Assembly: GCA_030040955.1 (NCBI GenBank)
Contig: JASHSH010000131.1
Coordinates: 1 to 6,477 of the forward strand
DNA: 6,477 bases
Reading direction: 5' to 3'
DNA from: Rhodospirillales bacterium
GTDB lineage: Bacteria > Pseudomonadota > Alphaproteobacteria > Rhodospirillales > Magnetospirillaceae
The notes under the pieces are model-generated. The model ran no database searches, had not been told where the DNA came from, and saw nothing but the letters and a program-made list of their open reading frames with translations. Of this stretch, positions 1 through 6,253 are shown piece after piece (within the stretch, counting starts at the first letter, position 1; every line of letters begins with the position of its first letter). Both the position numbers and the translations under genes were made by a program.

Positions 1-296
1 GCGCGATAGCAGAGCAGATCCGTCTCGGCGAAGCGTGCGATTGCGGCGCTCGTTTCGGCCCGCCGCTCGGCGATCCGGTCGATGGCGGCGTTGGCGATCG
101 CGGTCAGCGGCATGGCGGCGGGAAGGATGCGCTCGCCTTGGGCCGCCCACTCCGCGGCCACCGCCTCCGCCAGCGCCCGCGTGGGCAGTGCAAGTGCCCG
201 GCCGGCCGGCGTGCGCACCGGCTTGCCGTCGAGGCGGATCGTGTACCGGCCATCCTCCGCCGGCCCGGCCTGCGCCGCCTGATAGAACCGCTTCAC
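1..296 (-). CDS. ATP12 family F1-ATPase assembly chaperone, N-terminal part (cut by window edge)
   Basis: The visible 98 codons read MKRFYQAAQAG at the start, then YTIRLDGKPVRTPAGRALAL (about residues 18-37), then MPLTAIANAAIDRI (about 60-73) and finish in ETDLLCYRA. These are hallmark blocks of the ATP12 family, whose mitochondrial member binds the F1 alpha subunit and prevents its aggregation before F1 assembly. The bacterial proteins are cytoplasmic and presumed to do the same. Family members are roughly 230-240 residues, so well over half the gene lies off the left edge. The start is GTG at 296. The only in-frame codons between it and the preceding TAG stop (306-308) are GCC, CGA and ACG, and no strong Shine-Dalgarno sequence is visible. 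It begins 9 bases after the HAD phosphatase gene in the same frame, so it is probably the distal gene of the same operon. The family call is firm; the cellular role here is inferred. Confidence 0.9.
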   Translation of the reverse strand, partial: MKRFYQAAQAGPAEDGRYTIRLDGKPVRTPAGRALALPTRALAEAVAAEWAAQGERILPAAMPLTAIANAAIDRIAERRAETSAAIARFAETDLLCYR

Positions 297-305
297 CGTT
301 CGGGC

Positions 306-992
306 CTAGACCAGCCGATCGAGCAGCCCCGGCAGGCTCGGATAGTCGGCGGCGACCGCGTCCGCCCCGGCGGCGACCAGCTCGTCGGCGGGATGGTATC
401 CCCAAGCGACGCCGACGGCGCGCACGCCGGCCCGTTTGCCCATGACCATGTCGTAGGCGGTGTCGCCGACCATCGCCGCCGCGCCCGGCTCGACCCCGGC
501 CTCGGCGAGGGCGCGCTCGATCATGCCCGGATGCGGCTTGCCGGGATTGTTGTCGGGCGTTTGCAGCGTCACGAAGCGGCGGCCGAGCCCGAGGCCGGCG
601 AGCACGGCGTCGAGTCCGCGGCGCGATTTCCCGGTGGCGATCCCGAGGAGCCAGCCCTCCGTCTCCAGCGCATCCAGCGCCTGCGCGGCGCCGGGGAACA
701 GAGCATCCTCGGCGGTACCGTCGGCGCGCATCGCGGCGAAGGCGTCGCGGTAGCCGCGCACGATCGCGTCGCGCAACGATTCGTCGCCCTCCGGCAGCAG
801 CTTCGCCATTCCGTCGGCCAGCGTGAGCCCGATATTGCGCCGGATCGCGTCGGCCGATGGCGGAGACAGGCCGCAAGCGACGAAGGCGGCTTGCATCGCG
901 GCGACGATCGAATGCTGGCTGTCGATCAGCGTGCCGTCGAGATCGAAGACGGCCAGGCGCGTGCCCGCGCCATTCGTCGAAGACCCGCTCAC
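306..992 (-). CDS. HAD-IA family hydrolase, phosphoglycolate phosphatase-like
   Basis: This is a 228-residue cytoplasmic phosphatase of the haloacid dehalogenase superfamily. All four HAD motifs are present: motif I FDLDGTLIDS with nucleophile D17 and general acid/base D19, motif II GIATGKS with T120, motif III K152 in PGKPHP, and motif IV VGDTAYD with Mg-binding D177 and D181. The segment between motif I and about residue 95 is a small helical C1-type cap, which places it in subfamily IA with Gph and related phosphatases. Such enzymes hydrolyse small phosphate esters such as 2-phosphoglycolate, but the substrate cannot be read from the sequence. The start is GTG at 992. It overlaps the TGA of the upstream gene (GTGA), and no ATG lies between it and motif I in frame, so translational coupling is likely. 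The open frame extends much further upstream, but that part is a shadow of the neighbouring gene. The length is normal for the family. Confidence 0.92.
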   Translation of the reverse strand: MSGSSTNGAGTRLAVFDLDGTLIDSQHSIVAAMQAAFVACGLSPPSADAIRRNIGLTLADGMAKLLPEGDESLRDAIVRGYRDAFAAMRADGTAEDALFPGAAQALDALETEGWLLGIATGKSRRGLDAVLAGLGLGRRFVTLQTPDNNPGKPHPGMIERALAEAGVEPGAAAMVGDTAYDMVMGKRAGVRAVGVAWGYHPADELVAAGADAVAADYPSLPGLLDRLV

Positions 993-1756
993 AGCCTGGC
1001 GCCCAGCTTTTCCAGGTTCTGCCAGATGGCGCCGAATACGTGCTCCGGACTGGCCCCGATATGCCGTTCGAACGCGGCCTCCTCGTTGGGCAGCAGGTCG
1101 CGCATCGGTCCGAACAGGGCGGCGAACAGGATGGTGAATTGCTCGACGCCGAACGGTCCCTCGTCGTTCCGCGGGTGCTGCGGGATCGGCTGGAACATGT
1201 TGCTCGCCAGACTGAGCGCGTGGCGGCGCTGCTGCATCAGCCCGATGAACCAGTCGCGGCGCATATCGAAGCGCTTGAAGGCCTCCGCGATGCGCGCGAG
1301 CACCGTCCAGATGACGGCCTGTGCGCGCGCATCGTCGTAGAAGCCGTCCCAGTGCCCGGTGGCGCTCACCTTCAGCTCCTCGCACACCTCGACGCATTCC
1401 TTGGCCAGCTTCTGCGCCTCGTCGCCGAGCACGAGATGGATGAAGTTCATGTAGTTGGGCAGGATCTCCCGGCTTAGCTCGCCGCGCTTCAGATATTCGC
1501 TGAGCGGATGGACGATCAGGCGCCGGAACGGGTCGCGGCGCTGGCTGCGGATGAATTCGAGCGTCATCTCCTTGCGGATCTGCTCGAACACCCGGTCGAG
1601 CTCGGGATCGAGCACGGTCGACTTCTCCAGCGCGCGCGCCACCGATTCGAGCTCGCGCGCCCCGATCGGCTGGCCGCGATGCTCGCGCACCAGCGCGGCG
1701 ACGAACGCGTCGAGCACCTGCCGGACGAGGAGGCGAAGCTGCGCGCGCGGCTCCAT
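989..1756 (-). CDS. Conserved-looking helical protein of unknown function
   Basis: I do not recognise this 255-residue protein. It has no signal peptide, no obvious transmembrane segment and no nucleotide-binding loop. It looks almost entirely alpha-helical and soluble, with amphipathic charged helices (about 1-70), a stretch rich in R, P and aromatics (about 75-106, containing HPLSEYLKRGELS and LPNYMNFIH), a pair of cysteines C121 and C125 in KECVEVCEE, and several tryptophans towards the C-terminus. Codon use and GC match the neighbours, so there is no sign of transfer. Two ATGs six bases apart compete as start, at 1762 (overlapping the rluC TGA as ATGA) and 1756. The strong AAGGAGGG at 1765-1772 is only 3 bases from the first but 9 from the second, so I chose 1756. 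The gene sits between rluC and the HAD phosphatase and ends in a GTGA overlap with the latter, so it is a core member of the operon. Confidence 0.85.
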   Translation of the reverse strand: MEPRAQLRLLVRQVLDAFVAALVREHRGQPIGARELESVARALEKSTVLDPELDRVFEQIRKEMTLEFIRSQRRDPFRRLIVHPLSEYLKRGELSREILPNYMNFIHLVLGDEAQKLAKECVEVCEELKVSATGHWDGFYDDARAQAVIWTVLARIAEAFKRFDMRRDWFIGLMQQRRHALSLASNMFQPIPQHPRNDEGPFGVEQFTILFAALFGPMRDLLPNEEAAFERHIGASPEHVFGAIWQNLEKLGARL

Positions 1757-1758
1757 CG

Positions 1759-2751
1759 TCATCGCCCTCCTTCGTCGAAGGCCGCGAAAGGCGGGCCGGC
1801 CATGCGCTCGTCGAATCCGAACAGATCGAAGCTCGCCTTCATATGCGCGGGCAATGGCGCGACCGCCTCGATCGCGCCGGCGCGCGGATGCGGCAGCCGG
1901 ATCGCCCGGGCGTGCAGGTGCAGCTTGCGCGACAGGCCGCCGCCGGCGAGCAGCGCCGCGCCGCCCCCGTATTTGCGGTCGCCCTGGATCGGCGTCCCCA
2001 GCAGCGCGCAATGCGCCCGCAGCTGGTGCGTGCGCCCGGTGCGCGGCTCGAGCTCCAGCCACGCCGCGCGCTTCTGCGCTGCCGCCACGGTCCGGTACCA
2101 GGTGATCGCGCGCCGTCCCTCCTCCGCGTCGACCGCCACGCGATCGCCCGCCGCGCCCGGCAGCTTGGCGAGCGGGGCGTCGATGCGGCCCATGCGCGGC
2201 TTGGGCAGGCCGACGACCAGGGCCCAGTAGCATTTGCGCGCGGCGCGGCTGCGAAACGACGCCGCCAGCCGGGCGGCCGCCCAGGCCGAGCGGCCAAGCA
2301 GCAGGACGCCGCTGGTGTCCTTGTCGAGCCTGTGCACCAGGCGCGGGCGTTCGCTTGCGTCGAAGGCGAGCGCGTCAAGCATCGCATCGAGGTGGCGATC
2401 CTGCCCGGTGCCGCCCTGCACCGCGAGTCCGGCGGGCTTGTCGAGCACGATCACGTCTTGGTCGATGTATATGATCGCGTCGCGCAAGGCACGCGCCTCG
2501 ACCTGGTCGGGCGCGGCGCGGACCGGCGCCGGCGGCGCTGGTGCGTCGGGCAGCGGTGGGACGCGAATCTTCTGCCCGGCCTCGAGGCGCTGCCCCGCCC
2601 TCGCCCGCCTGCCGTCGACGCGCAGCTGGCCGGTGCGCAGCAGCTTCTCGAGCCTGCCGTGGCTGATTTGCGGGAAGCGGCGGCGGAACCAGCGGTCGAG
2701 GCGGACCTCGCCCTCGTCCGCGCCGACATCGATGGTCTGCACCGCGCTCAT
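1759..2751 (-). CDS. rluC: RluA-family 23S rRNA pseudouridine synthase (RluC type)
   Basis: This 330-residue enzyme isomerises specific uridines to pseudouridine in RNA. RluC modifies 23S rRNA at positions 955, 2504 and 2580 in E. coli. An N-terminal S4 RNA-binding domain is visible at about residues 16-65 (VRLDRWFRRRFP, then HGRLEKLLRTGQLRVDG). A Pro/Ala-rich linker (about 67-82) leads to the catalytic domain. The family signature RLVHRLDKDTSG carries the catalytic aspartate D143, preceded by VLDKPAGLAVQGG (102-114) and followed by EPRTGRTHQLRAH and GDRKYGG. The length suits RluC (about 320 residues). The S4 domain and the LDKPAGLAVQGG block make RluC a better fit than RluA, which lacks S4; the exact target sites are not determined. 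The start ATG at 2751 lies 15 bases after the rarA stop, and the stop TGA at 1759-1761 reaches into the next gene's start region, so it is surely co-transcribed. No strong ribosome binding site precedes it. Confidence 0.93.
   Translation of the reverse strand: MSAVQTIDVGADEGEVRLDRWFRRRFPQISHGRLEKLLRTGQLRVDGRRARAGQRLEAGQKIRVPPLPDAPAPPAPVRAAPDQVEARALRDAIIYIDQDVIVLDKPAGLAVQGGTGQDRHLDAMLDALAFDASERPRLVHRLDKDTSGVLLLGRSAWAAARLAASFRSRAARKCYWALVVGLPKPRMGRIDAPLAKLPGAAGDRVAVDAEEGRRAITWYRTVAAAQKRAAWLELEPRTGRTHQLRAHCALLGTPIQGDRKYGGGAALLAGGGLSRKLHLHARAIRLPHPRAGAIEAVAPLPAHMKASFDLFGFDERMAGPPFAAFDEGGR
1765..1772 (-). promoter_or_regulatory. Strong Shine-Dalgarno sequence for the unknown gene
   Basis: Read on the minus strand this is AAGGAGGG, nearly a perfect complement to the 3' end of 16S rRNA. 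It lies inside the last codons of rluC and is the best ribosome binding site in the minus-strand operon. The GGAGG core ends 3 bases before ATG 1762 and 9 bases before ATG 1756, which favours the second ATG. It implies that the unknown gene is translated efficiently in its own right, not only by coupling to rluC. Confidence 0.75.
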
Positions 2752-2766
2752 GCCGTTCGCGTCCGC

Positions 2767-4074
2767 TCAGCCATTCCGCTCGCCCTCGCCGCGTTGCGCG
2801 CGCAGCCTGTCCCAGTATTCGATCCGCTTCCGGATCTCGCGCTCGAAGCCCCGCTCGTTGGGCCGGTAGAAGCGCCGCCGTTCCATCCCGTCGGGGAAGC
2901 AGTTCTGCCCCGAGAAGGCGTCCTCGGCGTCGTGATCATAGACATAGCCGGTACCGTAGCCCAACTCCTTCATCAGCCGGGTGGGCGCATTCAGGATGTG
3001 CATCGGCGGCATCAGCGAGCCGGTCTCCCGCGCCGACTGCATCGCCGCGCCGAGCGCGACATAGGCGGCGTTCGATTTCGGCGCGGTGCCGAGATAGATC
3101 ACGAGTTGGGCCAACGCGATCTCGCCTTCCGGGCTGCCGAGACGTTCGTACATGTCCCAGGCCGCGAGGCCCTGGACCAGCGCCTGCGGGTCGGCGAGCC
3201 CGACATCCTCGACCGCGAAGCGCACCAGGCGCCGCGCGACGTATAGCGGGTCCTCGCCGCCGGCCAGCATGCGCGCGAGCCAATAGAGCGCCGCGTCGGT
3301 ATCGGACGAGCGCAGCGACTTGTGCAGCGCGCTGATCAGATTGTAGTGGCCTTCCTGCGCCTTGTCGTACAGCGGGGCCCGCTTCTGCACGGTGGCGGCG
3401 AGGCCCTTGGCGTCGAGCGGGCGTTGCCCGGGCGGCAGCGCCATCAGCTCCTCGGCCAGCGTGAGAATGTAGCGGCCGTCGCCGTCGGCCAGCGCGCGCA
3501 TGGCGGCGCGGCCGTCCTCGTCGAGCGGCAGCTTGCGGCCCAGCTCGGACTCCGCGCGGGCCAGCAGCTTCTCCAGCGCCGCGTCGTCGAGGCGGCGCAG
3601 CACCAGCACCTGGACGCGCGACAGCAGCGCGCCGTTCAGCTCGAACGAGGGATTTTCGGTCGTCGCGCCGACCAGGATGACGGTTCCGTCCTCGACATAG
3701 GGCAGGAACGCGTCCTGCTGCGCGCGGTTGAAGCGGTGGATTTCGTCGACGAACAGCAGCGTGCCCTCGCCCATCTGGCGGCGCTTGGCGGCGGCGTCGA
3801 AAATCTTGCGCAGATCGGCGACGCCGGAAAACACCGCGGAGAGCGGCTCGAAATGCAGCTTGGTGCGATCGGCGAGCAGCCGCGCGATCGTGGTCTTGCC
3901 GCTGCCCGGCGGACCCCACAACACGAGCGAGGACATGCGTGCTTGCGCGAGCATGCGGCCGATCGGTCCGTCGGGTCCGATCAGGTGGTCCTGGCCGACG
4001 ACTTCGGCGAGCGAGCGCGGACGCAGACGATCGGGGAGCGGTCGCGGCGCCTGGGCGGCGAACAGGCCGGTCAT
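2767..4074 (-). CDS. rarA: Replication-associated recombination protein A (RarA/MgsA), AAA+ ATPase
   Basis: This 435-residue cytoplasmic ATPase belongs to the RarA/MgsA/WRNIP1 family, which acts at stalled replication forks with the clamp-loader/RuvB-like AAA+ fold and interacts with SSB. Residues 1-20 hold the typical MTGLF and PLPDRLRPR opening. VGQDHLIG follows, then Walker A GPPGSGKT (54-61), Walker B LLFVDE (106-111) with the family motif IHRFNRAQQDAFLP after it, and sensor 1 GATTENPS (136-143). The C-terminal half has the helical tetramerisation region with the blocks YDKAQEGHYNLISALHKS, SDTDAALYWLARML and the end region LGYGTGYVYDHD. The length is typical for the family. The ATG at 4074 begins the conserved N-terminus; the open frame continues upstream into the protease gene, but that part is not RarA-like. 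It lies 8 bases after the protease stop and 15 bases before rluC. Confidence 0.97.
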   Translation of the reverse strand: MTGLFAAQAPRPLPDRLRPRSLAEVVGQDHLIGPDGPIGRMLAQARMSSLVLWGPPGSGKTTIARLLADRTKLHFEPLSAVFSGVADLRKIFDAAAKRRQMGEGTLLFVDEIHRFNRAQQDAFLPYVEDGTVILVGATTENPSFELNGALLSRVQVLVLRRLDDAALEKLLARAESELGRKLPLDEDGRAAMRALADGDGRYILTLAEELMALPPGQRPLDAKGLAATVQKRAPLYDKAQEGHYNLISALHKSLRSSDTDAALYWLARMLAGGEDPLYVARRLVRFAVEDVGLADPQALVQGLAAWDMYERLGSPEGEIALAQLVIYLGTAPKSNAAYVALGAAMQSARETGSLMPPMHILNAPTRLMKELGYGTGYVYDHDAEDAFSGQNCFPDGMERRRFYRPNERGFEREIRKRIEYWDRLRAQRGEGERNG

Positions 4075-4082
4075 TGCGGATC

Positions 4083-5480
4083 TCAGTCGGCGATGTTCAT
4101 GTTGAGCAGCTTGCCATTGCGGTCGAGCGTGAGCTGCCACTTGTCGGCCGGCTCGGCGAGCGCGGTGCGCAGCTCGGCGACCGAGGCGATGGCGCGGCCG
4201 TTGACCTTGAGGATCAGGTCGTCGGGCGCGATCTCCAGCCGGCTTGCGATGGTGCCGGCGTGCACCCCGAGCACCACCACCCCCTTGGCCGCGCCGGCGA
4301 TGCCCCGCTCCTCGGCCACCGATGGATTGAGATTGGCGACCGTCGCGCCGGTCAGCGGATTGCGCCCGCCGATCTCGGTGGTGTCGCGGGGCGGGCTATC
4401 GGGCGGCGGGGCGAGACGCACCTCGACCGTCGAGGCCTGCCCGTCGCGGACCAGTCCGATGCGCACCGTCGCGGCGACCGGTTGCGTACCGATGCGGTAG
4501 CGCAGCGCCTCGGGATCGTCGACCGCGCGGCCGTTCACGTCGGTGATAATGTCGCCGATGCGCAAGCCCGCTTCGGCCGCCGGCCCGCCGGGACGCACGT
4601 CGTTGACCAGCACGCCGACCGGCCGGTCGAGCTTGAGCGAGCCGGCCATCTCGGCGGTGACCGCCTGGCCCGACGCGCCGAGCCAAGGGCGCACCGGCTT
4701 GCCGCCGGCGACGACGCCGCTCAGCACCACGCGGACCATGTTCACCGGAATCGCGAAGCCGATGCCGACCGATCCGCCGCTCTGCGAGTAGATCGAGCTG
4801 TTGATGCCGACCAGGTTGCCGTCGATATCGACCAGGGCGCCGCCCGAATTACCCGGATTGATGGCCGCGTCGGTCTGGATGAAGAAGCGGTAGTCGGACA
4901 CGCCGATTCCGGTGCGCGCCAGCGCCGAGACGATGCCCATGGTCACCGTCTGGCCGACTCCGAACGGATCGCCCACCGCGAGCACCACATCGCCGACCTC
5001 GAGCGCGTCCGAATCGCCCATCGGCAGCACCGGCAGCGGCTGCTTGCCGGCGTCGATCTTGAGCACGGCCAGGTCGGTGCGTTCGTCGGTGCCGAGAAGG
5101 GTGGCGTCGAATTCCCGGCGATCGGACAGCACCACCGTGATCGCCTCGGAGTCCTTGACCACATGATAGTTGGTCACCACCACGCCGTCGGGGCGGACGA
5201 TCACCCCCGAGCCGAGCGAGCGCTGCACCCGTTCGCGCTGCAATCCCATCTGGTCGCCGAAGAAATGGCGGAAGAAGGGATCGTCAAACAGCGGCGAGAC
5301 GGTGCGCACCACGCGGCGCGTGTAGATGTTGACCACCGCCGGCGCGACCTTGCGCACCACGGGGGCGAAACTGAGCTTGACCTGCGCGGCCGAGCGCGGC
5401 ACGGCGTCGTCCGCCCGCGGCCCGGCGGCGGCGAACAGCAGGAGCGGCGCGATCAGCAGAAGGGATGGAAGGCGGGACAT
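4083..5480 (-). CDS. degQ: Periplasmic HtrA-family serine endoprotease (DegQ/Do type)
   Basis: This 465-residue Do-like protease degrades or refolds misfolded envelope proteins in the periplasm. A signal peptide is clear: MSRLP, then a hydrophobic core LLLIAPLLLFAA, with likely cleavage after PRA (about residue 23). The trypsin-like domain contains the triad H106 (TNYHVV), D136 (RTDLAV) and S212 (NPGNSGGAL). Two PDZ domains follow: PDZ1 at about 266-360 (with PGGPAAEAGLRIGDIITDVN) and PDZ2 at about 370-465 (LEIAPDDLILKVNG). The loop between the first strand and LGSGVIV is short (about 35 residues, containing FFRHFFGD) and lacks the long Q-rich, Cys-containing insertion of DegP, so DegQ-like is the better label. 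The oxyanion-side motif is GDPFG where GNPFG is usual. It is the first gene of the minus-strand unit, starting 136 bases from a divergent regulator gene. It could instead be called degP; the HtrA identity is firm. Confidence 0.94.
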   Translation of the reverse strand: MSRLPSLLLIAPLLLFAAAGPRADDAVPRSAAQVKLSFAPVVRKVAPAVVNIYTRRVVRTVSPLFDDPFFRHFFGDQMGLQRERVQRSLGSGVIVRPDGVVVTNYHVVKDSEAITVVLSDRREFDATLLGTDERTDLAVLKIDAGKQPLPVLPMGDSDALEVGDVVLAVGDPFGVGQTVTMGIVSALARTGIGVSDYRFFIQTDAAINPGNSGGALVDIDGNLVGINSSIYSQSGGSVGIGFAIPVNMVRVVLSGVVAGGKPVRPWLGASGQAVTAEMAGSLKLDRPVGVLVNDVRPGGPAAEAGLRIGDIITDVNGRAVDDPEALRYRIGTQPVAATVRIGLVRDGQASTVEVRLAPPPDSPPRDTTEIGGRNPLTGATVANLNPSVAEERGIAGAAKGVVVLGVHAGTIASRLEIAPDDLILKVNGRAIASVAELRTALAEPADKWQLTLDRNGKLLNMNIAD

Positions 5481-5501
5481 GGCGCGGGCGATCTCGGCGC
5501 C

Positions 5502-5530
5502 AGTCTAGCACCGTCCGGCCGCCCGCGCAG
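5502..5530 (-). promoter_or_regulatory. Weak candidate promoter for the protease-rarA-rluC unit
   Basis: On the minus strand TAGACT (5507-5502) matches four of six bases of a TATAAT -10 box and lies 21 bases before the protease ATG. Seventeen bases further upstream is CTGCGC (5530-5525), only a poor -35 match. The position at the head of a long tight gene cluster makes a promoter here likely, but the matches are near chance in such GC-rich DNA. An extracytoplasmic sigma factor promoter is also possible for an envelope protease, and I could not identify one. Confidence 0.25.
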
Positions 5531-5538
5531 GAGCGGGC
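5521..5538. repeat. GC-rich inverted repeat in the divergent intergenic region
   Basis: GCCCGC (5521-5526) and GCGGGC (5533-5538) form a perfect 6-bp dyad around a 6-base centre. A second pairing is possible between CCGGCC (5515-5520) and GGCCGG (5536-5541). It sits in the 136-base spacer between the divergent protease and regulator genes. No run of T follows on either strand, so it is not a typical terminator. It may be an operator or just a by-product of very high GC; the repeat is certain and the function is not. Confidence 0.4.
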
Positions 5539-5548
5539 CGGAGGCGCG

Positions 5549-5578
5549 TTGCCGCCGCGGGCGCGTCTCGGTTAGGTT
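5549..5578 (+). promoter_or_regulatory. Weak candidate promoter for the Crp/Fnr-type regulator
   Basis: TTGCCG (5549-5554) matches four of six bases of a TTGACA -35 box. After 18 bases TAGGTT (5573-5578) matches three of six bases of TATAAT, inside the only AT-leaning stretch of the spacer. The ATG at 5617 is about 38 bases downstream, and no purine-rich Shine-Dalgarno sequence precedes it. This is a suggestion from position and partial matches only. Confidence 0.2.
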
Positions 5579-5616
5579 TTCGGGGCCCGGCCCGCCCATT
5601 CCGGAATCCTCCCGTC

Positions 5617-6183
5617 ATGGATATCGAGGCCTATATACGGCGCTTCGCCGCGCCTCCCGCCGCCGAGATCGCCGCCCTGGTCGCGGCCGCCCGCCCGCGC
5701 CGGCTGGACACGGGCCAGGACTTCTGCGCCCTGGGCCAGGAACGGCACGAGCTGGCCTTCGTCCATGAAGGCATCCTGCGCTACTACGTGGTCCGCGCGG
5801 ACGGCGAGGAAGCGACCAAGGATTTCAGTTTCGCCGGCTCGTTCGCGGTCTCCTATGGAAGCGCGGTGTCGGGCCGGCCGGCCGAGGTCGCGATCGCGGC
5901 CGTCACGCCGTGCCGCCTCGACGTCTGGCCCTTCGCGTCCGTCGCCCGGCTGAACGAGCGCCATCCCGAATGGCAGACCTTCCTGCGCCGAGTCGCCGAG
6001 ATGCTCTATGTGCGCAAGGAGCGCCGCGAGATCGCTTTCCTGCTCGACGACGCGGCGACCCGGTACCGCGCGATGCTGCGCGACTTCCCCCAAGCCGCCG
6101 ACATCCCGCAGCACTATCTAGCCTCCTATCTCGGCATCCGGCCGCAGTCGCTGTCGCGCATCAAAAAGGCCGTGTCGGCTTAA
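5617..6183 (+). CDS. Crp/Fnr superfamily transcriptional regulator, short form
   Basis: This 188-residue protein has a cyclic-nucleotide-binding-like beta-barrel at about residues 28-110 (ELAFVHEGILRYYVV, ATKDFSFAGSF, then a PCRLDVWPF strand). A long dimerisation helix follows (about 112-143), then RYRAMLRDFP, and a C-terminal helix-turn-helix at 163-184, IPQHYLASYLGIRPQSLSRI. It ends just after the recognition helix. The canonical CRP cAMP-binding motif (the GE...RxA pattern) is not present, and only two cysteines exist (C37, C99) with no FNR-like N-terminal cluster. It is therefore unlikely to be a true cAMP-CRP or an oxygen-sensing 4Fe-4S FNR; its effector is unknown. It is shorter than CRP (about 210) and FNR (about 250). 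It is transcribed divergently from the protease operon and 75 bases upstream of an unknown gene, which is a likely local target. No other ATG or GTG lies close upstream in frame, so the start at 5617 is the best one. Confidence 0.88.
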   Translation: MDIEAYIRRFAAPPAAEIAALVAAARPRRLDTGQDFCALGQERHELAFVHEGILRYYVVRADGEEATKDFSFAGSFAVSYGSAVSGRPAEVAIAAVTPCRLDVWPFASVARLNERHPEWQTFLRRVAEMLYVRKERREIAFLLDDAATRYRAMLRDFPQAADIPQHYLASYLGIRPQSLSRIKKAVSA

Positions 6184-6188
6184 CCTAG

Positions 6189-6245
6189 GTGAATGCCGCC
6201 ACCGCGCGCGGCCCCTAGCCTCTCCCGCGAAGGTCAACCATTCAC
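6189..6245. repeat. Perfect 7-bp inverted repeat with nested stem upstream of the partial gene
   Basis: GTGAATG (6189-6195) and CATTCAC (6239-6245) are exact reverse complements 43 bases apart. Between them, CGCGG (6207-6211) and CCGCG (6225-6229) form a second 5-bp stem with a 13-base loop. The outer right arm ends two bases before the GGAGAG ribosome binding site at 6248-6253. The repeat could be paired operator half-sites for the adjacent Crp/Fnr-type regulator, or an RNA fold in the leader of the downstream gene. There is no T run, so a rho-independent terminator is unlikely. The repeat itself is certain; the function is inferred. Confidence 0.45.
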
Positions 6246-6247
6246 GC

Positions 6248-6253
6248 GGAGAG
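6248..6253 (+). promoter_or_regulatory. Ribosome binding site of the partial downstream gene
   Basis: GGAGAG lies 5 bases before the ATG at 6259. It is a good Shine-Dalgarno match and the main support for that start codon, since the gene is cut by the window edge and its product is not recognised. Confidence 0.7.

Noticed and set aside
138..1340. 400-residue plus-strand open frame opposite the HAD, unknown and ATP12 genes
   Set aside because: It is a shadow of genes with clear family motifs on the other strand; its composition is low-complexity R/G/A-rich and no domain is visible.
306..1397. Long 363-codon version of the HAD phosphatase
   Set aside because: The first 134 or so codons before the GTG at 992 are an arginine-rich shadow of the upstream gene; the HAD family starts just before the FDLDGT motif.
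1843..3246. 467-residue plus-strand open frame opposite rluC and rarA
   Set aside because: It is antisense to conserved coding sequence and has no motifs; the long frame is explained by high GC suppressing stop codons.
3939..5768. 609-residue open frame on the plus strand opposite the protease and the start of rarA
   Set aside because: It is antisense to two well-identified genes, rich in R, H, Q, D and A as expected for a mirror frame of GC-rich coding DNA, has no recognisable motif, and would also run through the regulator gene's promoter and start.
5572..6114. 180-residue minus-strand open frame opposite the Crp/Fnr-type gene
   Set aside because: The plus-strand product has a clear regulator fold, while the minus-strand product has no recognisable feature and a typical mirror-frame composition.
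6196..6230. Possible rho-independent terminator after the Crp/Fnr-type gene
   Set aside because: There is a small CGCGG/CCGCG stem but no T run on either strand after it, so a terminator cannot be supported.
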